Shown here piece after piece: positions 1-12,687 of a stretch of DNA of 64,000 nucleotides (its first letter is position 1; each line of letters starts with the position of its first letter). The DNA is from Streptomyces blattellae. Its GTDB lineage: Bacteria; Actinomycetota; Actinomycetes; Streptomycetales; Streptomycetaceae. The position numbers and the translations under genes are program-made. The notes beneath the pieces are model-generated. The model searched no databases, was not told where the DNA came from, and worked only from the letters and a program-made list of their open reading frames with translations. The DNA is taken from assembly GCF_009709555.1 (NCBI RefSeq), contig NZ_WJBG01000111.1, positions 1 through 64,000 of the forward strand, given 5' to 3'.

Positions 1-24
1 GACGCTGTTGGTTAATTCGGGCCC
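1..24 (+). repeat. Left terminal inverted repeat of the IS
   Basis: Bases 1-24 are the exact reverse complement of 1763-1786; the match breaks at base 25. The repeat starts with GACGCTGTTGG. Confidence 0.9.
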
Positions 25-31
25 GTGCGTG

Positions 32-74
32 ACGTCGGCTCCCAAGACCCGGTTGTGGTCTTGGGAGCCGACGT
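32..74 (+). other. Strong hairpin upstream of transposase start
   Basis: An 18-bp perfect stem (32-49 with 57-74) and a 7-nt loop lie between the left inverted repeat and the transposase start. The 3' arm ends seven bases before the ATG at 81 and includes the GGGAG that would serve that start. In transcripts entering from outside the structure would form and hide the ribosome-binding site or terminate transcription, a known way for IS elements to avoid activation by read-through. The function is inferred; the stem is seen directly. Confidence 0.75.
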
Positions 75-80
75 TGTCGT

Positions 81-1775
81 ATGGGGTGGGTGTCGATGTC
101 TATGCAGCCGAGCGGGCCGGGCGAGATTCCGGTGGAGACGGTGCGGGTGGCGCGGGCCGCGTTCCCGAAGGGGAGCCTGGCGATCCGCGTCCGGGACGAG
201 CTGGGACCGTTGTTCACCGACGAGGAGTTCGCGGATCTCTTCCCTGCGCGGGGGAAGCCTGCCTGGTCACCGGGGCGGCTGGCGTTGGTGCTGGTGTTGC
301 AGTTCGTCGAGGGTCTCACCGACCGGCAGGCCGCCGAGGCGGTGCGGGCGAGGATCGACTTCAAGTACGCCCTCGCGCTGGAACTGACTGATCCGGGCTT
401 CGACTTCTCGGTGTTGTCGGAGTTCCGCGACCGCCTCATCGAGGCGGAGGCGGGCAGGCGGGTGCTGGACGGCATCCTGGCCGCGGCCCGGGAGAAAGGA
501 CTGCTGAAGACGGCAGGCCGGGCCAGGACCGACTCCACGCATGTTCAGTCCGCGGCACGGGAGCTGTGCTGGCTGGAGATGGTGGCGGAGACGCTCCGTT
601 CGGCGTTGAACACGCTCGCGCAGGCTGCCCCCGACTGGCTGGTGGAGGTTGCCGAACCAGAGTGGTTCAGGCATTACGCCACCCGGGCCGAGGACTCCCG
701 GTTCCCCAAGGGCCAGGTCGGACGGGAGGAGGTCGGCAGGCGGATCGGGGCTGACGGGATGCGACTGCTTGAGGCCGTCTTCTCGCCCCGGGCGCCGGCC
801 GGGCTGCGGGAGCTGGAGCCGGTCCAGATTCTGCGGCAGATGTGGGTTCAGCACTTCCACCTGACCGGGGGCGAGGTGCGGCGGCGGGACCCAAAAGACC
901 GCCCGCCGGGCGCGACGCGCCTGGTCACGCCCTATGACCCCGAGGCGAGGGGCAGCAAGAAACGCGACATCCTGTGGGACGGATACAAGGCCCATCTCAC
1001 CGAGACCTGCGAGCCGGACACCCCGAACCTGATCACAAACGTGGCCACCACCGACGCCACCGTCCCGGACAGCGTGATGGCCGGCCCGATCCACGCCTCC
1101 CTCGCCGAACGGGACTGCCTGCCCGGCGAACACTGGGTCGATGCCGGCTACCCCAACGCCGCCCAGGTCGTGGCCGCCCGCAGCGAACACGGCATCGCTC
1201 TGCACGGCCCGATGGCGGCCAACACCACGGCCCAGAAGGACGGCCCCTACGGACAGGACGCCTTCACCATCGACTGGGACAAACAGCAGGTGACCTGCCC
1301 GGACGGTATTACCAGCACGCAGTGGCACCACCGGCACTCGCAGCACGGCCAACCCGTCATCCGGGTTCGTTTCAACCCGGCCGACTGCCGCACCTGCACC
1401 CACCTGCGTGACTGCGTCAGCTCACCGAAGGCCGAACGCCGGGAGATCACCCTGCGCCACCGCGCCGAACATGAAGCCGTCCAGGCCGCCCGGACCGAGC
1501 AGCAGACCGACGTGTGGAAGGAACGCTACAAGATCCGTGCCGGGGTCGAGGGCACCATTTCTCAAGGCCTCCAGCGCTGCGGCCTGCGCAGATCCCGCTA
1601 CCGGGGCCTGGCAAAGACCAGTCTCCAGCACCAGCTCACAGGCGCCGCCATCAACCTCACCCGCATCGACGCCCACCTCACCGGCACACCACGAGCCCGC
1701 ACCCGCACCAGCCACTTCGCAGCACTTCGCCCCGCCGACCAAGTCGACGGGGCGAAGCAACAGGGCCCGAATTAA
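81..1775 (+). CDS. IS1182-family transposase
   Basis: DDE transposase of 564 residues. The N-terminal part (about residues 25-140) matches the DUF772-type domain found in IS1182/IS5-related transposases, for example SPGRLALVLVLQFVEGLTDR. The candidate catalytic triad is intact: D151 in TDSTHV, D354 in VDAGYP and E490 in GVEGTIS, the last followed by the arginine-rich RRSRYRG typical of the family. In-frame ATG codons also occur at 96 and 102; the G-rich tract at 83-90 could serve either, so the true start may be 15-21 bases further in. No frameshift or stop interrupts the gene, so the element could be active. Confidence 0.92.
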   Translation: MGWVSMSMQPSGPGEIPVETVRVARAAFPKGSLAIRVRDELGPLFTDEEFADLFPARGKPAWSPGRLALVLVLQFVEGLTDRQAAEAVRARIDFKYALALELTDPGFDFSVLSEFRDRLIEAEAGRRVLDGILAAAREKGLLKTAGRARTDSTHVQSAARELCWLEMVAETLRSALNTLAQAAPDWLVEVAEPEWFRHYATRAEDSRFPKGQVGREEVGRRIGADGMRLLEAVFSPRAPAGLRELEPVQILRQMWVQHFHLTGGEVRRRDPKDRPPGATRLVTPYDPEARGSKKRDILWDGYKAHLTETCEPDTPNLITNVATTDATVPDSVMAGPIHASLAERDCLPGEHWVDAGYPNAAQVVAARSEHGIALHGPMAANTTAQKDGPYGQDAFTIDWDKQQVTCPDGITSTQWHHRHSQHGQPVIRVRFNPADCRTCTHLRDCVSSPKAERREITLRHRAEHEAVQAARTEQQTDVWKERYKIRAGVEGTISQGLQRCGLRRSRYRGLAKTSLQHQLTGAAINLTRIDAHLTGTPRARTRTSHFAALRPADQVDGAKQQGPN

Positions 1776-1786
1776 CCAACAGCGTC
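1763..1786 (-). repeat. Right terminal inverted repeat of the IS
   Basis: Perfect 24-bp reverse complement of 1-24. It contains the transposase stop codon. Confidence 0.9.
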
Positions 1787-1850
1787 CGAGACCGCTGCGG
1801 GCCCTCCGGCGTCCCCCCGCCCACTGGAGCGCCGGCAGGGACGCAGAACG

Positions 1851-1894
1851 CCGCCGGGGTGGCCGGAACCGTGAAGTTCCGGCCACCCCGGCGG
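1851..1894 (-). terminator. Terminator of bldD
   Basis: A perfect 19-bp stem (1851-1869 with 1876-1894) closes a 6-nt loop, 28 bp past the bldD stop codon and before the IS right end. There is no U-tract, as is common for Streptomyces terminators. The structure also separates bldD from transcripts arising in the IS. Confidence 0.85.
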
Positions 1895-1921
1895 CACGTT
1901 TCTGCTGAAGCGGCTTCGCGT

Positions 1922-2425
1922 TCAGCTCTCCTCGGCGTGGGAGACCGCGCGGCGCGCGTCCGCGTCCAGGACGCCCCAGCTGATCAGCTGCTCGGTCAGC
2001 ACCGAGGGCGACTGGTCGTAGATGACGGCGAGTGTGCGCAGGTCGTCCTGGCGGATCGAGAGCACCTTGCCGTTGTAGTCACCGCGCTGCGACTGGATCG
2101 TGGCCGCATACCGCTGCAGGGGGCCCGCCTTCTCGGCCGGCACATGGGCCAGCCGCTCCAGGTCCAGGACCAGCTTCGGCGGCGGCTCGGCGGCCCCGCC
2201 CGGAGTGGTGCCCGGCAGCAGCTCCTGCACCGGAACGCCGTAGAAATCCGCCAGCTCGGCAAGGCGCTGCACGGTCACGGCACGGTCGCCGCGCTCGTAC
2301 GATCCGACCACGACCGCCTTCCAGCGTCCCTGGGACTTCTCCTCGACACCGTGGAGGGAAAGGCCCTGCTGGGTGCGGATGGCCCGGAGCTTGGCCCCGA
2401 GCTGTTTGGCGTATTCGCTGGACAT
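1922..2425 (-). CDS. bldD: Developmental master repressor BldD
   Basis: Global repressor of sporulation genes during vegetative growth in Streptomyces; it dimerises on a cyclic-di-GMP tetramer. The 167-residue protein has an N-terminal XRE-type helix-turn-helix (about 8-70, including LSLHGVEEKSQGRWK) and a C-terminal domain with the c-di-GMP signature RGD (114-116), eight residues, then RQDD (125-128). I chose the ATG at 2425 because it gives the known MSSEYAKQLG N-terminus and has GGGGAG just upstream; a GTG at 2440 would add five residues. It is monocistronic and divergent from pyrR, as in S. coelicolor. Identity is very secure. Confidence 0.97.
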   Translation of the reverse strand: MSSEYAKQLGAKLRAIRTQQGLSLHGVEEKSQGRWKAVVVGSYERGDRAVTVQRLAELADFYGVPVQELLPGTTPGGAAEPPPKLVLDLERLAHVPAEKAGPLQRYAATIQSQRGDYNGKVLSIRQDDLRTLAVIYDQSPSVLTEQLISWGVLDADARRAVSHAEES

Positions 2426-2480
2426 ATAGCTCCCCGGCACTGTGTCGACGCGGCTGGTGTGGTTCCATGCCGCGCGGCTG

Positions 2481-2500
2481 GTAACTCACTGTGAGGTTAC
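2481..2500 (-). promoter_or_regulatory. Palindrome upstream of bldD, candidate autoregulatory site
   Basis: The segment contains CTCACTGTGAG, a perfect palindrome around one central base, flanked by GTAA and GTTAC. It lies 56-75 bases upstream of the bldD start. BldD is known to repress its own promoter and to bind short TCAC/GTGA-type inverted repeats, so this is the best candidate operator; the match to the published consensus is partial. Confidence 0.4.
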
Positions 2501-2631
2501 GCAGCGTGATTCTTCTGCGTCAAGCCGAATGGTCCACACCGACTCTTCCGTGGTACCAGCACCTGATTACGCCAAGGGGGTGATCAGGGGAGTCATCCCG
2601 GCCTGATACCGTGGACGGCGCAATTCCGACG

Positions 2632-2665
2632 TCCTTTAAGGTCCGTCCCGTGAGGCGGAGAAGGA
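2632..2665 (+). promoter_or_regulatory. PyrR-binding RNA hairpin covering the pyrR ribosome-binding site
   Basis: Bases 2644-2657 read CGTCCCGTGAGGCG and match 12 of 14 positions of the PyrR-binding loop consensus ARUCCNGNGAGGYU; the A-U closing pair is replaced by C-G (2644/2657). The upper stem is 2642-2645 with 2656-2659 plus 2647-2648 with 2654-2655, with U2646 bulged and loop CGTGA. A purine-containing 5' bulge (2637-2641) separates it from a lower stem, 2632-2636 with 2661-2665. That lower stem takes up most of the Shine-Dalgarno AAGGAGG (2661-2667), so PyrR-UMP binding should block translation, the mechanism described for Mycobacterium smegmatis. Confidence 0.75.
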
Positions 2666-2677
2666 GGTCCGTTTCAT

Positions 2678-3259
2678 ATGGACAAGCAACAGGACACGAC
2701 GCAGGACCCGACGCAGTCCGATGCCCGGCCCGTTCTCGAAGGCCCTGACATCGCACGGGTGTTGACCCGCATCGCCCACGAGATCGTCGAGCGTGCCAAG
2801 GGCGCCGACGACGTGGTGCTCCTCGGTATCCCGACCCGCGGTGTCTTCCTCGCCCAGCGGCTCGGCCGCAAGCTTGAGGAGATCACCGACCGCAAGATCC
2901 CCGTCGGTTCGCTCGACATCACCATGTACCGCGACGACCTGCGCATGCATCCGCCGCGTGCGCTGGCCCGCACGGACATCCCCGGTGACGGCGTCGACGG
3001 CCGCCTCGTCGTCCTCGTCGACGACGTGCTCTTCTCCGGCCGCACCATCCGCGCCGCGCTCGACGCGCTGAACGACATCGGGCGTCCGCGCGCCGTGCAG
3101 CTCGCGGTCCTCGTCGACCGCGGCCACCGTGAACTGCCCATCCGTGCCGACTACGTCGGCAAGAACCTCCCCACGTCGTTGCGGGAGACGGTCAGGGTCC
3201 AGCTCGCCGAGGAGGACGGTCGCGACACCGTACTGCTCGGTGTGAAGCCGACCCGGTAG
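2678..3259 (+). CDS. pyrR: Pyrimidine operon regulator PyrR
   Basis: RNA-binding regulator that senses UMP/UTP and represses pyr genes; the family also has weak uracil phosphoribosyltransferase activity. The 193 residues have the phosphoribosyltransferase fold with the PRPP-binding loop [13 protein letters not shown] (about 110-122) and the family motif LGIPTRG. The start has a perfect AAGGAGG 10 bases upstream. It is the first gene of the pyr operon, and its leader holds a PyrR-binding hairpin, so the operon is probably controlled by its own first product at the translational level. Confidence 0.95.
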   Translation: MDKQQDTTQDPTQSDARPVLEGPDIARVLTRIAHEIVERAKGADDVVLLGIPTRGVFLAQRLGRKLEEITDRKIPVGSLDITMYRDDLRMHPPRALARTDIPGDGVDGRLVVLVDDVLFSGRTIRAALDALNDIGRPRAVQLAVLVDRGHRELPIRADYVGKNLPTSLRETVRVQLAEEDGRDTVLLGVKPTR

Positions 3260-3342
3260 CAAGCAGACGGGACACGCCTGCCCTTGGCGTGCCCTCACTT
3301 GCCCCGATCTCCCCGCCTGAACTGCCTTACGGAGCCTGAAAG

Positions 3343-4329
3343 ATGCAACGCCATCTCATCTCGGCCGCCGACCTCACCCGCGACGACGCCGTCCAGATCC
3401 TCGACACCGCCGAGGAGATGGCCCGGGTCGCCGACCGGCCGATCAAGAAACTGCCGACCCTGCGCGGCCGTACCGTCGTCAATCTCTTCTTCGAGGACTC
3501 GACGCGGACCCGGATCTCCTTCGAAGCGGCGGAGAAGCGACTGTCCGCCGATGTCATCAACTTCTCGGCCAAGGGCTCCTCGGTGTCGAAGGGCGAGTCC
3601 TTGAAGGACACCGCCCAGACCCTCGAAGCCATGGGGGTCGACGCCGTGGTCATCCGGCACGGCGCCTCGGGGGCTCCGTACCGCCTGGCCAACTCCGGCT
3701 GGATCGACGCCGCCGTCATCAACGCAGGCGACGGCACCCACCAGCACCCCACGCAGGCCCTGTTGGACGCCTTCACCATGCGGCGCCGCCTGGTCGGGCG
3801 GGACGCCGGGATAGGGCAGGACCTCGAAGGCAAGCGCATCACGATCGTCGGCGACATCCTGCACAGCCGCGTCGCCCGTTCCAACGTCGACCTGCTGCAC
3901 ACCCTCGGCGCCGATGTCACGCTCGTCGCCCCGCCCACCCTGCTGCCGGTCGGCATCGAGACCTGGCCGTGCGAGGTGGCGTACGACCTGGACAGCACGC
4001 TGCCCAAGTCCGACGCGGTGATGATGCTGCGCGTCCAGCGCGAGCGGATGAACGCCGCCTTCTTCCCGACCGAGCGCGAGTACTCGCGGCGCTACGGCCT
4101 CGACGGCGAGCGCATGGCGAAGATGCCCGAGCACGCCATCGTGATGCACCCCGGGCCGATGGTCCGCGGCATGGAGATCACCGCCGAGGTCGCCGACTCC
4201 GAGCGCTGCACCGCCATCGAGCAGGTCGCAAACGGAGTCTCCATCCGGATGGCCGTCCTGTACCTGTTGCTGGGCGGCAGCGAACCGGCCGTCAGCCACC
4301 CCCGTACCGAGGAGAAGCAAGACCGATGA
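3343..4329 (+). CDS. pyrB: Aspartate carbamoyltransferase catalytic subunit
   Basis: Carbamoyl phosphate + aspartate to N-carbamoyl-aspartate, the committed step of UMP synthesis. The 328 residues show the carbamoyl-phosphate loop STRTR (about 53), HPTQALLD (about 135) and MHPGPMVRG (about 268). No pyrI regulatory subunit is present, as expected in actinobacteria. It lies 83 bp after pyrR and overlaps pyrC by ATGA, giving translational coupling and the usual PyrB-PyrC pairing. Confidence 0.96.
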   Translation: MQRHLISAADLTRDDAVQILDTAEEMARVADRPIKKLPTLRGRTVVNLFFEDSTRTRISFEAAEKRLSADVINFSAKGSSVSKGESLKDTAQTLEAMGVDAVVIRHGASGAPYRLANSGWIDAAVINAGDGTHQHPTQALLDAFTMRRRLVGRDAGIGQDLEGKRITIVGDILHSRVARSNVDLLHTLGADVTLVAPPTLLPVGIETWPCEVAYDLDSTLPKSDAVMMLRVQRERMNAAFFPTEREYSRRYGLDGERMAKMPEHAIVMHPGPMVRGMEITAEVADSERCTAIEQVANGVSIRMAVLYLLLGGSEPAVSHPRTEEKQDR

Positions 4330-5612
4330 GCAAGATCCTGATCCGTGGTGCGAAGGTGCTCGGCGGTGAGCCGCAGGACGTCCTGATCGAGGGCTCGCAG
4401 ATCGCGGCCGTGGGCACCGGCCTGCCGGACGAGGGCGCCGAGGTCGTCGAGGCGGGCGGCAGGGTGCTGCTGCCGGGCCTGGTCGACCTGCACACCCATC
4501 TGCGCGAGCCGGGGCGCGAGGACTCCGAGACCGTGCTGACCGGTACGCGCGCGGCGGCGAGCGGTGGCTACACGGCCGTCTTCGCCATGGCCAACACCTT
4601 CCCGGTCGCCGACACCGCCGGTGTCGTCGAGCAGGTGTACCGGCTCGGCCAGGAGCACGGCTACTGCGACGTGCAGCCCATCGGTGCCGTCACCGTCGGC
4701 CTGGAGGGCAGGAAGCTCGCCGAACTGGGCGCCATGCACGAGTCGGCGGCCGGCGTCACCGTCTTCTCCGACGACGGCAAGTGCGTCGACGACGCCGTGA
4801 TCATGCGGCGGGCGCTGGAGTACGTGAAGGCCTTCGGCGGCGTCGTCGCCCAGCACGCGCAGGAGCCGCGGCTGACCGAGGGCACCCAGATGAACGAGGG
4901 CGTGGTCTCCGCCGAGCTGGGTCTTGGCGGCTGGCCGGCGGTGGCCGAAGAATCGATCATCGCCCGGGATGTCCTGCTCGCCGAGCACGTCGGCTCCCGC
5001 GTGCACATCTGCCATCTGTCGACCGCCGGGTCCGTCGAGATCATCCGCTGGGCCAAGTCCCGCGGTATCGACGTCACCGCCGAGGTCACCCCGCACCACC
5101 TCCTCCTCACCGACGAGCTGGTCCGGACGTACAACCCGGTCTACAAGGTCAACCCGCCGCTGCGCACCGAGCGCGATGTGCTCGCCCTGCGCGAGGCCCT
5201 GGCGGACGGCACGATCGACATCGTCGCCACCGACCACGCCCCGCACCCGCACGAGGACAAGGACTGCGAGTGGGCCGCGGCCGCCATGGGCATGGTCGGC
5301 CTGGAGACCGCGTTGTCAGTGGTCCAGGAGACGATGGTGGACACCGGGCTCCTCACCTGGGCCGGGGTCGCCGAGCGCATGTCCGTCAAGCCCGCCCGGA
5401 TCGGGCAGGCGGGCGGGCACGGCCGCCCCGTCTCGGTTGGTGAGCCCGCCAACCTCACGCTCGTCGACACGGAATACCGTGGGTCCGTGGACCCCAGGGG
5501 CTTCGCCTCGCGCAGCCGCAACACTCCGTACCAGGGGCGTGAGCTGCCGGGCCGCGTGACGCACACGTGGCTCCGGGGCAAGGCCACGCTCGTCGACGGG
5601 AAGCTCACGTGA
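4326..5612 (+). CDS. pyrC: Dihydroorotase
   Basis: Zinc amidohydrolase that cyclises carbamoyl-aspartate to dihydroorotate. The 428-residue length and the motifs HTHLREPG (about 56-63), CHLST, EVTPHHL and TDHAPH (about 303) mark a class I dihydroorotase with its metal ligands intact. The ATG at 4326 overlaps the pyrB stop (ATGA) and gives the N-terminus [10 protein letters not shown]; the frame is open further upstream within pyrB but that is not a credible start. Confidence 0.96.
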   Translation: MSKILIRGAKVLGGEPQDVLIEGSQIAAVGTGLPDEGAEVVEAGGRVLLPGLVDLHTHLREPGREDSETVLTGTRAAASGGYTAVFAMANTFPVADTAGVVEQVYRLGQEHGYCDVQPIGAVTVGLEGRKLAELGAMHESAAGVTVFSDDGKCVDDAVIMRRALEYVKAFGGVVAQHAQEPRLTEGTQMNEGVVSAELGLGGWPAVAEESIIARDVLLAEHVGSRVHICHLSTAGSVEIIRWAKSRGIDVTAEVTPHHLLLTDELVRTYNPVYKVNPPLRTERDVLALREALADGTIDIVATDHAPHPHEDKDCEWAAAAMGMVGLETALSVVQETMVDTGLLTWAGVAERMSVKPARIGQAGGHGRPVSVGEPANLTLVDTEYRGSVDPRGFASRSRNTPYQGRELPGRVTHTWLRGKATLVDGKLT

Positions 5613-6232
5613 CACCTGTAATCCTGCTGGCCGCCGAGAAGGAATCGGCTGAGGTCACCGACTGGGCCGCCCGCGTCGGCTGGCTCGTCGGCCTCGCCCT
5701 CTTCGTCGCGCTCATCTACTGGCTGATGCGAGAGGGCTGGAAGTGGCGCGGCACGCTCCAGGGCGACCTGCCCGAGCTGCCCAGCGCGCCGGACGAGCCC
5801 GGTGCGGAGAAACTGGCCCACCCGTCGCCCGCCACCACCCTCAACGGAGGCGGCAAGCCGCCGCTGCTTACACTCAGCGGCCGCTACCACGGCTCCACCA
5901 CCGCCGGTCAGTGGCTCGACCGCATCGTGGCGCACGGCCTCGGCACCCGCAGCCGGGTCCGGCTCACGCTGACCGATACGGGACTGGACGTCGTACGCCC
6001 CGGCGCGACCGACTTCTTCGTCCCCGTGGCGGCCCTGCGTGAGGCGCGGCTCGACAAGGGGATCGCCGGCAAGGTGCTCACCGAGGGCGGGTTGCTCGTG
6101 GTGACCTGGGCGCACGGCGAGCGGCTGATCGACTCAGGGTTCCGCTCCGACACGGCCGCCGAGCACAACGAATGGGTCGATGTCATCAACTCCATGATCA
6201 ACACCAACAGCACGGAAGGCGCCGAACGATGA
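5609..6232 (+). CDS. Small membrane-anchored protein of the pyr operon, PH-like domain
   Basis: Unknown function. The 207-residue protein has one membrane segment near residues 20-37 ([17 protein letters not shown]), a proline-rich linker, and a soluble C-terminal domain of about 110 residues resembling the bacterial PH-like domains of actinobacterial membrane proteins. The GTG start overlaps the pyrC stop (GTGA), and its own stop overlaps the carA start (ATGA), so it is translated as an integral part of the pyr operon. I recall a similar gene at this position in other Streptomyces. A role in tethering or regulating the pathway at the membrane is only a guess. Confidence 0.85.
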   Translation: MTPVILLAAEKESAEVTDWAARVGWLVGLALFVALIYWLMREGWKWRGTLQGDLPELPSAPDEPGAEKLAHPSPATTLNGGGKPPLLTLSGRYHGSTTAGQWLDRIVAHGLGTRSRVRLTLTDTGLDVVRPGATDFFVPVAALREARLDKGIAGKVLTEGGLLVVTWAHGERLIDSGFRSDTAAEHNEWVDVINSMINTNSTEGAER

Positions 6233-7378
6233 CGACCTCCATCCAGGGGACCGCCTCCCAGAGGCACAAGGCGGCTCCCGCCGTACTCGTCCTGGAGGAC
6301 GGCCGGACCTTCCGCGGCCGTGCCTACGGGGCCGTGGGGGCCACCTTCGGCGAGGCCGTGTTCTCCACCGGCATGACCGGATACCAGGAAACCCTCACCG
6401 ACCCGTCGTACCACCGCCAGGTCGTCGTGATGACCGCCCCGCACGTCGGCAACACCGGCGTCAACGACGAGGACCCCGAGTCCAAGCAGATCTGGGTCGC
6501 GGGGTACGTCGTACGCGACCCCGCGCGCGTGCCCTCCAACTGGCGGGCCAAGCGGTCGCTGGACGAGGAACTGCGCTACCAGGGCGTCGTCGGGATCTCC
6601 GGCATCGACACGCGCGCGCTGACCCGCCATCTGCGTGAGCGCGGCGCCATGCGCGTCGGCATCTTCTCCGGCAACGCGCTGCCCGACGAGGGCACCATGC
6701 TCGCCGAGGTGCGCCAGGCCCCCGAGATGAAGGGCGCCGACCTGTCCGCCGAGGTCGCCACCGAGGAGGCGTACGTCGTCCCGGCCATCGGCGAGAAGAA
6801 GTTCACCGTCGCCGCCGTGGACCTCGGCATCAAGGGCATGACCCCGCACCGGATGGCCGAGCGCGGCATCGAGGTGCATGTGCTGCCCGCGACGGCGACG
6901 GCCGAGGACGTGTTCGCCGTGAACCCGGACGGCGTGTTCTTCTCGAACGGCCCGGGTGACCCGGCCACCGCCGACCACCCGGTCTCCGTGATGCGGGCCG
7001 TGCTGGAGCGCGGCATCCCGCTCTTCGGCATCTGCTTCGGCAACCAGATCCTGGGGCGCGCGCTCGGCTTCGGCACGTACAAGCTGAAGTACGGCCACCG
7101 CGGCATCAACCAGCCGGTGCAGGACCGTACGACCGGCAAGGTCGAGGTCACCGCGCACAACCACGGCTTCGCCGTCGACGCCCCGGCCGACAAGGTCTCC
7201 GACACCCCCTACGGCCGTGCCGAGGTCTCCCACGTGTGCCTCAACGACAACGTGGTGGAGGGGCTGCGACTCCTCGACCGGCCGGCCTTCAGCGTCCAGT
7301 ACCACCCCGAAGCGGCAGCGGGCCCGCACGACGCCGCCTACCTGTTCGACCGCTTCGTGAAGCTCATGGAGGGCCAGC

Positions 7379-7386
<8 letters not shown>
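6229..7386 (+). CDS. carA: Carbamoyl-phosphate synthase small subunit
   Basis: Glutaminase subunit that feeds ammonia to CarB for carbamoyl phosphate used by the pyrimidine and arginine pathways. The 385 residues end in a class I glutamine amidotransferase domain with the nucleophile in GICFGNQ (about 267-273) and the His-Glu pair in QYHPEA (about 358). The common enterobacterial form of the first motif is GICLGHQ; the cysteine itself is retained. The start at 6229 overlaps the upstream stop (ATGA), and the end overlaps carB by 8 bases. Confidence 0.96.
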
Positions 7387-10687
<3,301 letters not shown>

Positions 10688-10694
10688 CAGCCCT

Positions 10695-10724
10695 GAGGGG
10701 GACATCGGAAACGGTGTCCCCCTC
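10695..10724 (+). terminator. Hairpin between carB and pyrD
   Basis: A 13-bp stem (10695-10707 with 10712-10724, one G-U pair) capped by a GAAA tetraloop fills most of the 54-bp gap between carB and pyrD. No U-tract follows. It could be a partial terminator, a processing site or an RNA stabiliser that lets pyrD-pyrF be expressed at a different level from the genes before them. Confidence 0.6.
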
Positions 10725-10741
10725 TTCGTGAGGACACAGTG

Positions 10742-11848
10742 ATGTACAAGCTTTTCTTCCGTCTGGTGTTCCAGCGGATGGATCCGGAGCAGGCCCACCA
10801 TCTGGCGTTCCGCTGGATCCGCCTCGCCGTCCGCATCCCCGTGCTGCGCACGTTCATCGCGGCCGTGCTCGCGCCCCGCCGCAAGGAACTGCGCACCGAG
10901 GCCTTCGGGCTGCGGATGCACGGCCCCTTCGGGCTCGCCGCCGGGTTCGACAAGAACGCGATCGCCGTCGACGGCATGTCGATGCTGGGCTTCGACCACG
11001 TAGAGATCGGGACGGTCACCGGGGAGGCGCAGCCGGGCAACCCCAAGAAGCGGCTGTTCCGGCTGGTGCCGGACCGGGCGCTGATCAACCGCATGGGCTT
11101 CAACAACGAGGGCTCACTGGCCGTCGCGGCTCGGCTGGCCTCCCGTACGCCGGTCTTCAAGACCGTCGTGGGCGTCAACATCGGCAAGACCAAGGTCGTC
11201 CCGGAGGCCGAGGCAGCCGGGGACTACGTGAAGTCGACGGAGCGTCTCGCGCCGTACGCCGACTACCTGGTCGTGAACGTCTCCTCGCCGAACACGCCCG
11301 GCCTGCGCGATCTGCAGGCCGTGGACCACTTGCGTCCCCTGCTGAGCGCCGTCCGTGAGGCCGCCGACCGTGCGGTCACCGGCCGCCGCGTCCCGCTGCT
11401 GGTGAAGATCGCGCCGGATCTCGCCGACGAGGACGTCGACGCGGTCGCCGACCTGGCCGTCGAACTCGGTCTGGACGGGATCATCGCCACGAACACCACC
11501 ATCGCGCGCGAGGGCCTCGGTTTGGCGTCCGAACCCTCGCTGATCCAGGAGACCGGCGGGCTCTCGGGCGCTCCGCTCAAAGCACGCTCGCTGGAGGTGC
11601 TGCGCCGTCTCTACGCGCGCGTGGGTGACCGGATCACCCTTGTGGGCGTCGGCGGCATCGAGGACGCCGAGGACGCCTGGCAGCGCATCCTCGCCGGTGC
11701 CACCCTCGTGCAGGGCTACAGCGCCCTCGTCTACGAGGGTCCCTGGTACGCCCGTGCCGTCCACAAGGGCCTCGCCGCGCGCCTGCGCACCAGCCCGTAC
11801 GCCACCCTCGCCGAAGCGGTCGGCGCCGACGTAAGGAAGGCCGCATGA
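10742..11848 (+). CDS. pyrD: Dihydroorotate dehydrogenase (quinone), class 2
   Basis: FMN flavoprotein oxidising dihydroorotate to orotate with quinone. The 368 residues include an N-terminal extension ([20 protein letters not shown]) typical of membrane-associated class 2 enzymes, the FMN motif [10 protein letters not shown] (about 70) and [11 protein letters not shown] (about 178). I prefer the ATG at 10742; a GTG at 10739 would add one residue. The end overlaps pyrF (ATGA). Confidence 0.95.
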   Translation: MYKLFFRLVFQRMDPEQAHHLAFRWIRLAVRIPVLRTFIAAVLAPRRKELRTEAFGLRMHGPFGLAAGFDKNAIAVDGMSMLGFDHVEIGTVTGEAQPGNPKKRLFRLVPDRALINRMGFNNEGSLAVAARLASRTPVFKTVVGVNIGKTKVVPEAEAAGDYVKSTERLAPYADYLVVNVSSPNTPGLRDLQAVDHLRPLLSAVREAADRAVTGRRVPLLVKIAPDLADEDVDAVADLAVELGLDGIIATNTTIAREGLGLASEPSLIQETGGLSGAPLKARSLEVLRRLYARVGDRITLVGVGGIEDAEDAWQRILAGATLVQGYSALVYEGPWYARAVHKGLAARLRTSPYATLAEAVGADVRKAA

Positions 11849-12687
11849 GCCCGGAACCCTTCGGTGCACGCCTGCGCCGCGCCATGGACGAGCGCGGCCC
11901 GCTGTGCGTCGGCATCGACCCGCACGCGTCCCTGCTCGCCGAGTGGGGCCTGAACGACGACATCGCGGGCCTGGAGCGGTTCAGCCGCACGGTCGTGGAG
12001 GCGCTGGCCGACCGGGTCGCCGTCCTCAAGCCGCAGAGCGCGTTCTTCGAGCGCTTCGGCTCGCGGGGCGTCGCCGTACTGGAGAGGACGGTCGCGGAGG
12101 CCAGGGCGGCCGGTGCGCTGGTCGTGATGGACGCCAAGCGCGGCGACATCGGCTCGACCATGGCCGCGTACGCCGAGTCCTTCCTCGGGAAGGACGCCCC
12201 GCTCTTCTCGGACGCGCTGACCGTGTCGCCGTATCTGGGCTACGGCTCGCTCAGCCCGGCCGTCGCGCTGGCCCGCGAGAGCGGCACGGGCCTGTTCGTG
12301 CTGGCGCTCACCTCCAACCCCGAGGGCGGCGAGGTCCAGCACGCCGTCCGCGCGGACGGGCGGAACGTCGGGGCGACGATGCTGGCGCACCTGGCCGCCG
12401 AGAACACGGGGGAGGAGCCGATGGGCTCCTTCGGGGCGGTCGTCGGCGCCACGCTCGGCGACCTGTCGTCGTACGACCTCGACATCAACGGTCCGCTCCT
12501 CGCGCCCGGGATCGGCGCGCAGGGGGCCACTCCGGCCGACCTGCCCGGAGTGTTCGGCGCCGCGGTGCGCAACGTCGTTCCGAATATCAGCCGGGGTGTG
12601 CTGCGGCACGGGCCCGACGTCGGTGCGCTGCGGGGAGCCGCCGAGCGGTTCGCGGAGGAGATCCGGACGGCCGTGGCCACCGCCTGA
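11845..12687 (+). CDS. pyrF: Orotidine 5'-phosphate decarboxylase, type 2
   Basis: Final step to UMP. The 280 residues carry the type 2 motif DAKRGDIGST (about 95-105) holding the catalytic Asp-Lys-Asp. It is coupled to pyrD by ATGA overlap and is the last gene of the pyr operon; pyrE (orotate phosphoribosyltransferase) is absent here and must lie elsewhere. Confidence 0.96.
   Translation: MSPEPFGARLRRAMDERGPLCVGIDPHASLLAEWGLNDDIAGLERFSRTVVEALADRVAVLKPQSAFFERFGSRGVAVLERTVAEARAAGALVVMDAKRGDIGSTMAAYAESFLGKDAPLFSDALTVSPYLGYGSLSPAVALARESGTGLFVLALTSNPEGGEVQHAVRADGRNVGATMLAHLAAENTGEEPMGSFGAVVGATLGDLSSYDLDINGPLLAPGIGAQGATPADLPGVFGAAVRNVVPNISRGVLRHGPDVGALRGAAERFAEEIRTAVATA

Larger units (their letters stand above)
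1..1786 (+). mobile_element. IS1182-family insertion sequence
   Basis: A complete element: one long transposase gene bounded by perfect 24-bp inverted repeats (1-24 and 1763-1786). The left repeat begins at the first base of the window, so it may extend further left, and the target duplication cannot be checked. The right end lies only 135 bp from the bldD stop, just outside bldD's terminator hairpin, so the element landed in the non-coding DNA downstream of bldD. The transposase stop codon (TAA, 1773-1775) lies inside the right repeat, which is usual for compact elements. Confidence 0.9.
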
